Shown here: positions 44,452 through 53,075 of the stretch, piece after piece | How positions within the stretch are numbered: position 1 is the first letter of the stretch | Layout of the letters: every line of letters begins with the position of its first letter | DNA from: Lachnospiraceae bacterium | GTDB taxonomy: Bacteria > Bacillota > Clostridia > Lachnospirales > Lachnospiraceae | Length of the DNA stretch: 64,000 nt | Direction: 5' to 3' | Assembly (NCBI GenBank): GCA_900771195.1 | Contig: CAAGMZ010000005.1 | Coordinates: forward strand, 18,819-82,818 | The notes under the pieces: generated by a model | Databases searched by the model: none | What the model saw: the letters and a program-made list of their open reading frames with translations, nothing else | Told to the model about the DNA's origin: nothing | Program-made: the position numbers and the translations under genes

Positions 44452-45717
44452 TTATTTTTTCACGATGAAATCAGGGTAAGCACTCTCGAGACCGTGCTCT
44501 GTAGGATCAAGACCTTCAATTTCTTCTGCAGCAGATACTCTGAGACCAATCGTCTTCTTGATGATGAAGAAGGTGAGTGTCATTGTGACTGCTGTCCATG
44601 CAACGATTGAAAGAATTCCGATTGCCTGAACGCCGAGAAGCTTGAAGCCTCCGCCGTAGAAGAGACCAAGTGCATCGTATTCACCTTTGCCGCAGGCAAA
44701 GAGACCTACACACAGGGTACCGAGAATTCCGCATGCACCATGAACGGCAACGGCACCAACGGGATCATCAACATGTGTAACATTATCATTGAACCATACA
44801 ACGAATACTACTAAGATTCCGGCAAGGATACCGATTATTGCGGCACCGAGTGCATCAACACATGCACATCCGGCTGTGATTGCAACAAGACCTGCAAGTG
44901 AACCGTTGAGGCACATGCCCACATCGGGTTTTCCGTTCTTTATCCATGTAATAATCAGAACCGTTACTGTGGCAACTGCAGGAGCAATTGTTGTAGTAGC
45001 GAATATTGATGCGAGGTTGGCAACTGATGTTGCGGCGGCACCGTTAAATCCATACCAGCCGAACCACAGGATGAAGCATCCTAAAGCACCGATTGTCATA
45101 TCGTGACCAAGGATGGCCTTGGGTTTCTTGTTTTCGTCGAACTTTCCGATACGGGGTCCGAGCATTGCAGCACCGATAAGGGCTGTGATACCGCCGACGG
45201 TGTGGATACAAGCCGAACCGGCGAAATCGATGAATCCCATGTTGGCAAGCCATCCGTCAGGACCCCAGGTCCAATGTGCTTCAATGGGATATACCACAAG
45301 GCTTATTACAAAGCTGTATACACAGTAAGCTGAGAATTTGGTACGCTCAGCCATAGCACCTGATACAATGGTTGCTGCTGTTGCGCAGAACACAAGGTTG
45401 AATGCGAACTGTGCCCAGTCAACCATTCCGTTGCTGAAATTAGCAGGAGCAAGAGGGAACTTGTTCCATCCTATAAAACCGTTTCCGTCTGCACCACAGA
45501 GAAGTGAGTAGCCGAGTAAAAGGAAAGCTACCGTGCCGAGACAGAAATCCATGAGATTCTTCATAATAATGTTGCCGGCATTCTTCGCTCTGGTAAAGCC
45601 TGCCTCCACCATTGCAAAACCTGCCTGCATAAAATAAACAAGAGCGGCACCTATGAGGTACCATACACTACCCGGACCTATGAGTTCGGTTTTCATTAAC
45701 AAATCCTGTACGTCCAT
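44452..45717 (-). CDS. amtB: Ammonium transporter, Amt family
   Basis: 421 residues from ATG at 45717 behind AAGGAGGAAAAGAAT; an upstream in-frame ATG lies 5' of that RBS. Eleven TM helices. The channel has the twin His: ACIHTVGG and AVHGACGILGT. The FAFNLVFCATAATIVSGAMAERTKF block is diagnostic. It brings in ammonium and is gated by the PII protein encoded just upstream. It is separated from glnK by a 170-bp region with strong secondary structure. Confidence 0.96.
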   Translation of the reverse strand: MDVQDLLMKTELIGPGSVWYLIGAALVYFMQAGFAMVEAGFTRAKNAGNIIMKNLMDFCLGTVAFLLLGYSLLCGADGNGFIGWNKFPLAPANFSNGMVDWAQFAFNLVFCATAATIVSGAMAERTKFSAYCVYSFVISLVVYPIEAHWTWGPDGWLANMGFIDFAGSACIHTVGGITALIGAAMLGPRIGKFDENKKPKAILGHDMTIGALGCFILWFGWYGFNGAAATSVANLASIFATTTIAPAVATVTVLIITWIKNGKPDVGMCLNGSLAGLVAITAGCACVDALGAAIIGILAGILVVFVVWFNDNVTHVDDPVGAVAVHGACGILGTLCVGLFACGKGEYDALGLFYGGGFKLLGVQAIGILSIVAWTAVTMTLTFFIIKKTIGLRVSAAEEIEGLDPTEHGLESAYPDFIVKK

Positions 45718-45748
45718 ATTCTTTTCCTCCTTCTTTTTCATAAAGAAC

Positions 45749-45866
45749 CAATATCGTGCGGACCAAACTTTTGGGATTCACAGGAAAAAGCTTTTCTGCA
45801 AATCTCAAAAGGCGTACCGCCCCGGTTATCCGGAGTGGCACGCCTTTGTGTCAATCAACGATATTG
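45749..45866 (-). promoter_or_regulatory. Structured glnK-amtB intergenic region
   Basis: Nested symmetry. ACGATATTG (45858-45866) and CAATATCGT (45749-45757) pair over 9 bp around a strong hairpin, AAAGGCGTACC/GGCACGCCTTT (45808-45847) with an inner CCGG/CCGG helix, plus a palindrome CAGGAAAAAGCTTTTCTG (45781-45798). On the minus strand the main hairpin ends in TTTT. It could attenuate or process the transcript between glnK and amtB. Confidence 0.6.
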
Positions 45867-45886
45867 AATTCTGTCCACCGTAAAAT

Positions 45887-46225
45887 TTAGAGAGCGGTGT
45901 CGCCTCTCTCGCCCGTACGGATACGGACTGCATCTTCCACTTCATAAATGAAAATCTTACCATCACCTATGTTGCCTGTGGAAATTTCTTTGGTAACCCT
46001 GTCGACGAGGGTCTCTGCAAGGTCATCGGCAACAACTGTCTCGACCTTTACCTTGGGAAGAAGATTTACAAAGTATTCATTGCCTCTGTAAATTCTTTTG
46101 AAACCTTTTTGTGTGCCATAGCCCATAATGTTGGTAACCATGACACCGGTGGCCTTACATTCATCCAGAATGGCCTTGAGGTCATCCAGCTTTTCAGGCC
46201 TGATAATCATTTCCAGTTTCTTCAT
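45887..46225 (-). CDS. glnK: PII nitrogen-regulatory protein
   Basis: 112 residues from the second ATG at 46225 (AGGAGG 8 nt upstream). T-loop GYGTQKGFKRIYRGNEYFVNLLPK keeps the Tyr of the modification site in NEYFV. B-loop TGNIGDGKIFIYEVEDAVRIRTGERGD completes the PII signature. It senses ATP/ADP and 2-oxoglutarate and blocks AmtB when ammonium is plentiful. First gene of the pair. Confidence 0.96.
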   Translation of the reverse strand: MKKLEMIIRPEKLDDLKAILDECKATGVMVTNIMGYGTQKGFKRIYRGNEYFVNLLPKVKVETVVADDLAETLVDRVTKEISTGNIGDGKIFIYEVEDAVRIRTGERGDTAL

Positions 46226-46287
46226 AACCATTACCTCCTATATCGTTGATTGATCAGCTTTTAATCACGAAACACTGACTTGTGGGT

Positions 46288-46352
46288 ATTGTAGCACAAG
46301 CATTTTGAGAAATAAACAGTTTTATTTCTTTTGGAAAAAAATAAACAGTTTT
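46288..46352 (-). promoter_or_regulatory. glnK promoter with two direct repeats
   Basis: Minus-strand -10 TACAAT (46293-46288). The -35 position (46316-46311) reads TTTATT, a poor match. A 14-bp element, AAATAAACAGTTTT on the plus strand, occurs exactly twice, at 46310-46323 and 46339-46352, 29 bp apart, the first covering the -35. This looks like an activator-dependent promoter. Confidence 0.55.
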
Positions 46353-46504
46353 TACTTAAAAGCATGAAAAAAATCCGCGATATTTTTAAAAAACTTTAGA
46401 CAATTAACGATAAACTTAATTTTATTAACCAAGCCTTTTTTGAGGGACTGTGAAATTTTGTTCCAGGATGTATTAATTAATATAGATAATTGCCGATATA
46501 TCTA
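46353..46504. other. AT-rich spacer between divergent glnK and hypothetical gene
   Basis: This is the unexplained part of a 350-bp gene-free region. It is strongly AT-rich with A/T tracts and no ORF, terminator or repeat that I can support. Confidence 0.4.
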
Positions 46505-46533
46505 TTGCAAAACTCCATATTATTACGTATAAT
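46505..46533 (+). promoter_or_regulatory. Promoter of the hypothetical gene at 46577
   Basis: TTGCAA (46505-46510), 17-bp spacer, TATAAT (46528-46533). Confidence 0.65.
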
Positions 46534-46576
46534 AAAACGGAGGTGCATATATAATGATGAAAGGCAGGTGAGATGC

Positions 46577-46993
46577 ATGAATATTTCAGGGTTTGATGCT
46601 GCAGACAATGTAAAGCAGCTTCAGAATTTTAATACCCGTGATATGTCTGCCGAGGCAGCGGCTTCGGGAATTTCAGGCATCTCATCTGATAATACGGTAT
46701 CAAAGACTCCTGCTGCGGCAAAGGGTGATGATACGGGCGCTGAGCTTAAGATATCGTCATATGCAACATCGGCTGCCAGGTCTGTTAATAACCTGAACAG
46801 GACGGCAACCGGAAATTTTGCACCTGTTAATTTCAGCACTGCTCCGGAAAGCAGCACCCCTGCAGATGATAACGGTGCGACAGACAAAACTGCTGCCCGG
46901 GGAAGGGACCAGGTTCTTGACAGGTACAGATATTTCGTCAGGAATACCCGGTATGAAGGCTCGGAGGGAATAGTCAGAAGAATATTCGGATAG
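46577..46993 (+). CDS. Hypothetical protein, low-complexity N-terminus
   Basis: 138 residues from ATG 46577, RBS GGCAGGTG. The first about 100 residues are rich in Ala, Ser, Thr, Asp and Asn and look disordered. The last 30 (RDQVLDRYRYFVRNTRYEGSEGIVRRIFG) are basic and aromatic and could be a short folded or binding segment. No signal peptide or TM helix. Its own promoter supports expression. Function unknown. Confidence 0.6.
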   Translation: MNISGFDAADNVKQLQNFNTRDMSAEAAASGISGISSDNTVSKTPAAAKGDDTGAELKISSYATSAARSVNNLNRTATGNFAPVNFSTAPESSTPADDNGATDKTAARGRDQVLDRYRYFVRNTRYEGSEGIVRRIFG

Positions 46994-47114
46994 GGCATTA
47001 ATCCTTTATATAAGGGACTTTTGAGATATTATTTAATTTTTTTAAAAAACACTTGATTTTTGTGAATTCATACTGTATAATTCAATCTGTTGTCAGCGCT
47101 GGCTGCAATTGTAT

Positions 47115-47187
47115 AGGGCTATCGCCAAATGGTAAGGCACTGGATTCTGATTCCAGCATTCTACAGGTTCGAGTCCTGTTAGCCCTG
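47115..47187 (+). tRNA. tRNA-Gln (anticodon CTG)
   Basis: 73 nt. Acceptor AGGGCTA/TAGCCCT, anticodon stem CTGGA/TCCAG with loop TTCTGAT, and T-loop GGTTCGAGTCC. The anticodon CTG reads CAG. CCA is not encoded. Confidence 0.95.
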
Positions 47188-47258
47188 CTCGCACCACATA
47201 TCGGGATGTGGTGCGATTTTTTCTGTATATTATTAATTGCATAGTAGCCATATACCGT

Positions 47259-47345
47259 GGAGACGTATCGAAGTGGTCATAACGAGCCGCACTCGAAATG
47301 CGGTTGTCCTTTTTGGGCACGTGGGTTCGAATCCCACCGTCTCCG
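47259..47345 (+). tRNA. tRNA-Ser (anticodon CGA)
   Basis: 87 nt with a long variable arm. Acceptor GGAGACG/CGTCTCC, anticodon stem CCGCA/TGCGG with loop CTCGAAA, T-loop GGTTCGAATCC. The anticodon CGA reads TCG. CCA is not encoded. Confidence 0.95.
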
Positions 47346-47353
47346 TTACCGAT

Positions 47354-47382
47354 GCTCTGCTGTATGGCAGGGCTGTTTTTTA
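47354..47382 (+). terminator. Terminator after the tRNA pair
   Basis: GCTCTGC (47354-47360), GCAGGGC (47367-47373) with one G-T pair, then TGTTTTTTA. The thioesterase start follows 22 nt later. Confidence 0.7.
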
Positions 47383-47404
47383 CACAACAAGAGGTAAATG
47401 ATTT

Positions 47405-48118
47405 ATGTACATGATGAGTATGAAGGTACCGTTCAGTCAGGTGGATGAGGACGGAAATATGACGCTTGATGCAATCGTGGATGCGCTTCAGGACTGCACA
47501 ATGTTTCACTGCGATTCAATAGGCCGTTCGGTTGTGGACCTTAGCGGTGAGAGCGGATATTGGTATATAGCCTCATGGCAGATTCAGATAATAAGGGCTC
47601 CGAAGGCGTTTGAGGTGATTACTGTTACTACTAATCCGTACGATTTCAAAGGCTTTTTTGGAAGCAGGTGTTATGAAATGCTTTCAGCTTCCGGTGAACA
47701 GCTGGTGAGAGCCAATTCAACATGGGTTTATCTGGATTCGAAAACTCATGCGCCCGCCAGAATACCGGCGGAAGAGGGCATGCGGTATGGTGAACCGGCA
47801 CCTCCGGTACAGATGGATTTTGAACCGAGAAAAATCAAGCTTCCTGCGGAAGAGGAGATGACAGAGCATGCTCCTGTTTTGGTGAGATACTGTCAGCTTG
47901 ATACTAACAGGCATGTGAATAACTGTGAGTATATACGCACAGCTATGGATGTGACAGGTATATACGGGCTTCCAAAGCAGCTACGCGTCGAGTACAAGCT
48001 TGCCGCTAAGGAGGGAGATGTGTTTTATCCTTATATATACCGCAATGATGAAAAATGCGTAGTTGACCTTCGCGGCGAGGGGAAAACCGACTACGCCACT
48101 GTAGAAGTTATTTTTTAG
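47405..48118 (+). CDS. Acyl-ACP thioesterase (FatA/TesE-like)
   Basis: 237 residues. Two hot-dog domains. The first has the YWYIASWQIQI and GFFGSRCYEM strands; the second holds the conserved YCQLDTNRHVNNCEYI, which includes the Asn-His catalytic elements of plant FatA/FatB and bacterial homologues. It releases fatty acids from acyl carrier protein. A cytosolic enzyme of lipid metabolism; its role in Clostridia is not settled. It starts an operon with the CvfB-like and RidA genes. Confidence 0.9.
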   Translation: MYMMSMKVPFSQVDEDGNMTLDAIVDALQDCTMFHCDSIGRSVVDLSGESGYWYIASWQIQIIRAPKAFEVITVTTNPYDFKGFFGSRCYEMLSASGEQLVRANSTWVYLDSKTHAPARIPAEEGMRYGEPAPPVQMDFEPRKIKLPAEEEMTEHAPVLVRYCQLDTNRHVNNCEYIRTAMDVTGIYGLPKQLRVEYKLAAKEGDVFYPYIYRNDEKCVVDLRGEGKTDYATVEVIF

Positions 48119-48128
48119 AGAGGTCATG

Positions 48129-48959
48129 ATGATAGAAATAGGTAAGAAACAGCCGTTAATGGTTGTGAAAAAGACTGATTTTGGCGTATATCTGGGCACG
48201 GATGACGAGAATGTTCTTCTCCCTGCCAAATATGTTGATGAAGACGTGGAAATCGGTGATCCGATAAATGTATTCATATACAGGGATTCGAAGGACAGGC
48301 TCATAGCAACCACGAAGGAGCCGTATATAACGCTGGGGCAGGTGAAGAGGCTTACTGTCAGGCAGGTTACGGACATAGGCGCTTTTATGGACTGGGGGCT
48401 TGAGAAGGACCTTTTCCTTCCGTTTAAAGAGCAGACGAGCCATGTGACGGAGGGGAAAAGCTATCCGGTGGCGCTTTACGTTGACAAGAGCGGAAGACTG
48501 TGCGCAACGACCAGAATATATAAATACCTTGGAACGACGGACGCGTATAAGACCGGGGACACCGTGAGCGGAACAGCGTATGAATATATAGAAAAATTCG
48601 GCATGTTCGTTGCGGTTGATGATATGTATCATGCGCTTATTCCTCCCAAAGCACTTTACGGCAGGATATCAATAGGTGACAGTATTACTGCTACGGTATC
48701 CAGAGTCCATGAAGACGGAAAACTTGAATTGGCACTTCGGGGACCGGCATATATGCAGATAGACGGTGATGCAGGAAGGATTATGGAAAAGCTTAAGATA
48801 AATGACGGTTTTCTTCCATATAATGACAAGTCGTCACCGGAAGACATAAAAGAGGAGTTCGAGATGAGCAAGGCAGCTTTTAAGCGGGCCTGCGGTCATC
48901 TTTTAAAAGAAAGACTGATAGATATCACGGATTCAGGAATTATTTTGAAAAAGGAGTGA
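48129..48959 (+). CDS. S1-domain RNA-binding protein, CvfB family
   Basis: 276 residues from ATG 48129 (an ATG three bases earlier is also possible). Three or four S1-like barrels (about 10-65, 70-130, 145-210; DIGAFMDWGLEKDLFLPF is a clear S1 face) are followed by a C-terminal winged helix (SPEDIKEEFEMSKAAFKRACGHLLKERLI). This matches CvfB, a regulator of virulence and growth in staphylococci that binds RNA. It lies 10 nt after the thioesterase gene and 5 nt before ridA, so all three form one operon. Confidence 0.88.
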   Translation: MIEIGKKQPLMVVKKTDFGVYLGTDDENVLLPAKYVDEDVEIGDPINVFIYRDSKDRLIATTKEPYITLGQVKRLTVRQVTDIGAFMDWGLEKDLFLPFKEQTSHVTEGKSYPVALYVDKSGRLCATTRIYKYLGTTDAYKTGDTVSGTAYEYIEKFGMFVAVDDMYHALIPPKALYGRISIGDSITATVSRVHEDGKLELALRGPAYMQIDGDAGRIMEKLKINDGFLPYNDKSSPEDIKEEFEMSKAAFKRACGHLLKERLIDITDSGIILKKE

Positions 48960-48964
48960 CAGCA

Positions 48965-49339
48965 ATGAGCAAAGTAATCAGCACTGATAAGGCACCTGCA
49001 GCAATAGGACCTTATTCACAGGCAATCGAGGTTAACGGAATGGTGTTTACGTCCGGAGTTATACCTGTAAATCCCGCAACCGGCGAAATAGCATCTACAA
49101 TTGAAGAACAGGCTGACCAGGCATTTTCCAACCTTCGTAACCTTATTGAGGCAGCAGGGGCATCAATTGACAAGGTCGTCAAGACAACAGTGTTTATCAA
49201 GGAAATGGACGATTTCGGAAAAATCAACAAGATATATGCCGAATACTTCAAGGAGCCCTATCCTGCACGCTCATGCGTTGAGGTTGCAAGGCTTCCCAAG
49301 GATGTAATGCTTGAGGTTGAAGCAATAGTTGCCAAATAA
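48965..49339 (+). CDS. ridA: RidA-family enamine/imine deaminase
   Basis: 124 residues from ATG 48965 (AAGGAG 8 nt upstream). Conserved AIGPYSQAIEVNG, GEIASTIEEQADQAFSNLRNLI and the Arg-containing ARSCVEVARLPKDVMLEVEAIV. The protein forms a trimer that hydrolyses reactive 2-aminoacrylate and other imines made by PLP enzymes. Last gene of its operon, closed by a strong terminator. Confidence 0.95.
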   Translation: MSKVISTDKAPAAIGPYSQAIEVNGMVFTSGVIPVNPATGEIASTIEEQADQAFSNLRNLIEAAGASIDKVVKTTVFIKEMDDFGKINKIYAEYFKEPYPARSCVEVARLPKDVMLEVEAIVAK

Positions 49340-49365
49340 TTCCGGGCACAGGCTTGTGACATCAA

Positions 49366-49412
49366 AAAAGCAGGCATCGCTTCTGCAGTGAGATGCGATG
49401 CCTGCTTTTGTT
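49366..49412. terminator. Strong bidirectional terminator after ridA
   Basis: AAAAGCAGGCATCGC (49366-49380) and GCGATGCCTGCTTTT (49395-49409), perfect 15-bp arms. It also serves the convergent yjfB gene. Confidence 0.9.
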
Positions 49413-49422
49413 ATAAGGAACG

Positions 49423-49599
49423 CTATACGGAGACGTCAATATTGCCGCCTACATTGGGGCTTACAGACATCTCTAACATCTTGCGCATACCGTCACCTAA
49501 GTCACGCATATTGTCCAGATTCATTGAAAGTACCTGTACAGAGGCCTGCTGACTCAGGGCAGCCGATGACATAGCCATCGATAAAGCCGGGATATCCAT
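49423..49599 (-). CDS. yjfB: YjfB-family putative motility peptide
   Basis: 58 residues on the minus strand, ATG at 49599 with GGAGAGATTGTCAT upstream. It begins MDIPALSMAMSSAALSQQASVQVLSMNLDN and ends NVGGNIDVSV, matching the short YjfB family that B. subtilis expresses with its motility genes. It is shorter than usual ORF cut-offs and easily missed. It supports the view that the organism has flagella. Its exact role is unknown. Confidence 0.82.
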   Translation of the reverse strand: MDIPALSMAMSSAALSQQASVQVLSMNLDNMRDLGDGMRKMLEMSVSPNVGGNIDVSV

Positions 49600-49914
49600 A
49601 TGACAATCTCTCCTTTCTGCTTTATTAACATTGCCTTACATCCTTATTTTACACCAAATTACGGCATTCTACAACAATAAGTTTTCAATATGCGCATAAA
49701 TAATCTTTGTGAAAAATTAACACTATTTTTCGAAAAAATTGTGAAAAGTGTTGAGAATTATTAAAAAAAAATAAACTGATATGCAACATGCCTAACTAAA
49801 AAAAATTTTTTTGTTTATTTACAATATGGCATTATTTGTGGCGTGATAGTATCATAATCAAGTACAGACAACGAGTGAAATGTCACTACAATTTTATATT
49901 ACAGGAGGAAAGAA
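49600..49914. other. Long AT-rich leader region upstream of msmK
   Basis: This 315-bp gene-free stretch holds the divergent yjfB and msmK control regions. It contains A/T tracts (AAAAAAATTTTTTTG near 49800), a short palindrome TTTTTCGAAAAA and CACTATTTTTCG...TGAAAAGTG pairing. I could not assign a convincing -35/-10 pair to msmK. Confidence 0.4.
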
Positions 49915-51027
49915 ATGGCAAGTTTATCACTTAAAAATATTTGCAAAGTTTATCCTAACGGCTTTGTGGCAGTTAAGGATTTCAATCTTGAAGTAGCCGA
50001 CAAGGAATTCATAATTTTCGTAGGACCTTCAGGATGCGGTAAGTCAACAACACTTCGTATGATTGCAGGACTTGAGGAGATTTCTTCAGGTGAGTTGTGG
50101 ATCGGAGATAAGCTGGTTAATGATGTAGAGCCTAAGGACAGAGATATCGCGATGGTATTCCAGAACTACGCTCTGTATCCTCATATGACAGTTTATGATA
50201 ACATGTCCTTCGGACTTAAGCTCCGTAAGGTTCCCAAGGCAGAGATTGACAAGCTGGTTCATGAAGCAGCTAAGATTCTTGGAATCGAGCAGCTCCTTGA
50301 CCGTAAGCCCAAGGCTCTTTCCGGTGGTCAGAGACAGCGTGTTGCCATGGGACGTGCAATTGTTCGTAATCCTAAGGTATTCCTCATGGATGAGCCTCTC
50401 TCCAACCTGGATGCAAAGCTTCGTGTTCAGATGCGTATTGAGATTCAGAGACTCCACCAGAGACTTCAGGCTACTATCATTTACGTAACACATGACCAGA
50501 CAGAGGCTATGACACTCGGTACAAGAATCGTTGTACTTAAGGATGGTGTCATCCAGCAGGTAGATACACCTCAGAACCTTTATGATAAGCCCAACAACGT
50601 ATTCGTTGCAGGATTCATCGGATCACCTCAGATGAACCTTGTTGATGCAAAGGTTGTTCAGTCAGGAGAGGATGTTGTCCTTATGTTTGGCAGCAACTCA
50701 GTTAAGCTTCCTGAGAACAAGGCTAAGATTCTTATTGAGAAGGGTTATGTTGACAAGACTGTTATCATGGGTATCCGTCCTGAGGATCTCAATGAGTCAG
50801 AGGTATTTATCAACAATTCACCTGACAGCGTAATCGAGGTTACAATTAAGGTTTATGAGCTTCTTGGTGCCGAAGTATTCCTTTACTTCGATGTTGATCA
50901 GGTAAGCTGCACAGCCAGAGTTAATCCTCGTACAACAGCCCGTCCCGGAGATACAATCAAGCTTGCACTTGATATGTCTAAGCTCCATGTATTCGACAAA
51001 GAGACAGAGCAGGTTGTTCTTCACTAA
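49915..51027 (+). CDS. msmK: Carbohydrate ABC importer ATPase, MsmK/UgpC/MalK type
   Basis: 370 residues, RBS AGGAGGAAAGAA. Walker A GPSGCGKST, Q-loop VFQNYALYPHMTVYDN, signature LSGGQRQRVAMGRAIVRNP, Walker B VFLMDEPLSNLDAK and H-loop YVTHDQTEAM. A C-terminal TOBE/regulatory domain (about 240-370) follows. No permease or binding-protein gene is adjacent, so it is probably the shared energiser of several sugar importers, as in streptococci and other Firmicutes. Codon choice is notably regular, which suggests strong expression. Confidence 0.94.
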   Translation: MASLSLKNICKVYPNGFVAVKDFNLEVADKEFIIFVGPSGCGKSTTLRMIAGLEEISSGELWIGDKLVNDVEPKDRDIAMVFQNYALYPHMTVYDNMSFGLKLRKVPKAEIDKLVHEAAKILGIEQLLDRKPKALSGGQRQRVAMGRAIVRNPKVFLMDEPLSNLDAKLRVQMRIEIQRLHQRLQATIIYVTHDQTEAMTLGTRIVVLKDGVIQQVDTPQNLYDKPNNVFVAGFIGSPQMNLVDAKVVQSGEDVVLMFGSNSVKLPENKAKILIEKGYVDKTVIMGIRPEDLNESEVFINNSPDSVIEVTIKVYELLGAEVFLYFDVDQVSCTARVNPRTTARPGDTIKLALDMSKLHVFDKETEQVVLH

Positions 51028-51047
51028 TTCAGAGAATGAGTATAATG

Positions 51048-51079
51048 GCGGTCCGGAAATTTCCGGACCGCTTTTCTTT
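51048..51079 (+). terminator. msmK terminator
   Basis: GCGGTCCGGAAATTTCCGGACCGC, a perfect 24-nt palindrome (51048-51071), followed by TTTTCTTT. Confidence 0.92.
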
Positions 51080-51100
51080 ACATCTTAATCTGTTCAAAAC

Positions 51101-51129
51101 TTGAATTTTCTTAAAAACTGATTTATAAT
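51101..51129 (+). promoter_or_regulatory. Promoter of the CdaR-like gene
   Basis: TTGAAT (51101-51106), 17-bp spacer, TATAAT (51124-51129). Confidence 0.75.
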
Positions 51130-51212
51130 AGTATAAATGTGAAAAAGCGTAAGGCTGTCTGAATCTGACAGACTGTTTTGTAATTAATTACACATGTAAA
51201 AGGAGATGCCAT

Positions 51213-52301
51213 ATGATTTCTAATCAGATACTTCAGAACACCATAGAGGGACTTAAGTCAATTACAAGGATTGATTTTTGCGTGATGGATACGGACGGCA
51301 ATGTACTTGCCACCACATTCATTGATTCACAGGGATATGGCACAGCCGTGGTCTCATTCGTAAATTCACCGGCTGACAGCCAGGTGGTTTCCGGATACCA
51401 GTTTTTTAAGGTGTTTGATGACAATCAGCTGGAATATGTACTTGTGGTTAAGGGTGGAAGCGATGATGTATATATGATAGGAAAGATGGCCGCTTTTCAG
51501 ATTCAGAACCTTATTGTGGCATATAAGGAAAGGTTTGATAAGGATAATTTCGTCAAGAATCTCCTGCTTGATAATCTTTTGCTTGTGGACATATATAACC
51601 GCGCCAAGAAGCTCCATATAGATACAGAAGCCAAGCGTATAGTATTTATTGTTGAGACCCAGCATGAAAAGGATACCAATGCACTTGAGACAGTGAGAAC
51701 ACTTTTTGCTACGAGACCGAAGGATTTCATTACGGCGGTTGATGAGAAGAATATCATCATAGTCAAAGAGGTTAAGGATGGCGAGACATATAAAGAGCTT
51801 GAGCAGACTGCTTATGTTGTCCTTGATACGCTGAATGCGGAGGCTATGAGCAAGGTTCATATCGCATACGGAACTATCGTCAATTCCATCAAGGAGGTTT
51901 CGCGTTCCTACAAGGAAGCCAAGATGGCACTGGATGTGGGCAAGATTTTTTACAGCGACCGCAATGTGGTGGCATACAGCAACCTTGGCATCGGTCGTCT
52001 GATTTACCAGCTGCCGTTGCCGTTATGCAAAATGTTTATAAAAGAGATTTTCAGCAACAAGTCGCCGGATGAGTTTGATGAAGAGACATTGTCGACTATC
52101 AACAAGTTCTTTGAGAACAGCCTCAATGTATCTGAGACATCCAGACAGCTGTTCATACACCGTAACACGCTCGTATACCGTCTGGACAAGATACAGAAGA
52201 TGACCGGGCTTGATTTGCGCGTATTTGAGGATGCAATCACATTTAAGATTGCGCTTATGGTCGTAAAATACATGAAATATATGGAAACGGTTGATTATTG
52301 A
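51213..52301 (+). CDS. CdaR/PucR-type transcription regulator
   Basis: 362 residues, RBS AAAGGAGATGCCAT. The N-terminal about 110 residues form a sensory fold (RIDFCVMDTDGNVLATT). A GGDEF-like middle domain (about 130-260) and a C-terminal PucR helix-turn-helix (about 300-355; NVSETSRQLFIHRNTLVYRLDKIQKMTGLDLR) follow. Homologues regulate carbohydrate diacid or purine genes. Located directly after the sugar importer ATPase, it may respond to carbon sources, though the two genes have separate promoters. Confidence 0.88.
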   Translation: MISNQILQNTIEGLKSITRIDFCVMDTDGNVLATTFIDSQGYGTAVVSFVNSPADSQVVSGYQFFKVFDDNQLEYVLVVKGGSDDVYMIGKMAAFQIQNLIVAYKERFDKDNFVKNLLLDNLLLVDIYNRAKKLHIDTEAKRIVFIVETQHEKDTNALETVRTLFATRPKDFITAVDEKNIIIVKEVKDGETYKELEQTAYVVLDTLNAEAMSKVHIAYGTIVNSIKEVSRSYKEAKMALDVGKIFYSDRNVVAYSNLGIGRLIYQLPLPLCKMFIKEIFSNKSPDEFDEETLSTINKFFENSLNVSETSRQLFIHRNTLVYRLDKIQKMTGLDLRVFEDAITFKIALMVVKYMKYMETVDY

Positions 52302-52320
52302 TTGTAACATTGACTATAAT
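52291..52320 (+). promoter_or_regulatory. ftsEX operon promoter
   Basis: TTGATT (52291-52296), 18-bp spacer, TATAAT (52315-52320). It overlaps the stop codon of the upstream regulator gene. Confidence 0.65.
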
Positions 52321-52388
52321 GTAAATGTACCTGTCGGTGCCGGGTATGTCGATTATAAAAAGACAAAGGATAGTAAAGGACATGACAG

Positions 52389-53075
52389 ATGATTGATTTA
52401 ATTAATGTGAGTAAGACATATTCTAATGATGTGCCTGCCCTTAATAATGTTTCACTTCATATAGGCAAGGGCGAGTTTGTGTTTATTGTAGGGGCCAGCG
52501 GCTCAGGAAAATCTACACTTTTTAAGCTTCTTTTAAGAGAACTTACTCCCACATCGGGACAGATTATCATTAACGGTAAAGATCTCAGCAAAATCAAAAA
52601 GTCGGAACTCCCATATCTCCGCAGAGATATAGGAGTTGTTTTTCAGGACTTCAGACTTTTTGATGACAGAAATGTATATGAAAACGTAGCGTTCGCGCAG
52701 AAGGTAATTGAAGCTCCCGGCGGAAGGATTAAAGGCAAAGTACTTTCCATGCTTTCAATGGTGGGACTTGTCGATAAGTGCAGGGAGAACCCCAGACATC
52801 TTTCAGGCGGTGAACAGCAGAGAGTCGCAATAGCAAGGGCACTTATTAATAAGCCTGCCATTCTTCTTGCAGATGAGCCCACGGGTAATCTGGACGAGAC
52901 AAATTCATGGGAAATCATGAAGCTTCTTGACGAGGCCAACGAGCAGGGTACCACAGTGGTCGTGGTTACCCACAGTATGGATATTGTGCGCACGATGCAC
53001 AAGAGAACTATTTCAATTCAGGACGGAGTCGTGACACACGATATTGAGGAAGGCGGTAACATATATGAAATTTAA
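52389..53075 (+). CDS. ftsE: Cell-division ATPase FtsE
   Basis: 228 residues. Walker A GASGSGKST, Q-loop VFQDFRLF, signature LSGGEQQRVAIARALINKP, Walker B ILLADEPTGNLD and H-loop VVTHSMD. FtsE uses ATP to drive conformational changes in FtsX that activate peptidoglycan hydrolases at the septum. It overlaps ftsX by 11 nt. The next genes supply the hydrolase-activating partner. Confidence 0.96.
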   Translation: MIDLINVSKTYSNDVPALNNVSLHIGKGEFVFIVGASGSGKSTLFKLLLRELTPTSGQIIINGKDLSKIKKSELPYLRRDIGVVFQDFRLFDDRNVYENVAFAQKVIEAPGGRIKGKVLSMLSMVGLVDKCRENPRHLSGGEQQRVAIARALINKPAILLADEPTGNLDETNSWEIMKLLDEANEQGTTVVVVTHSMDIVRTMHKRTISIQDGVVTHDIEEGGNIYEI

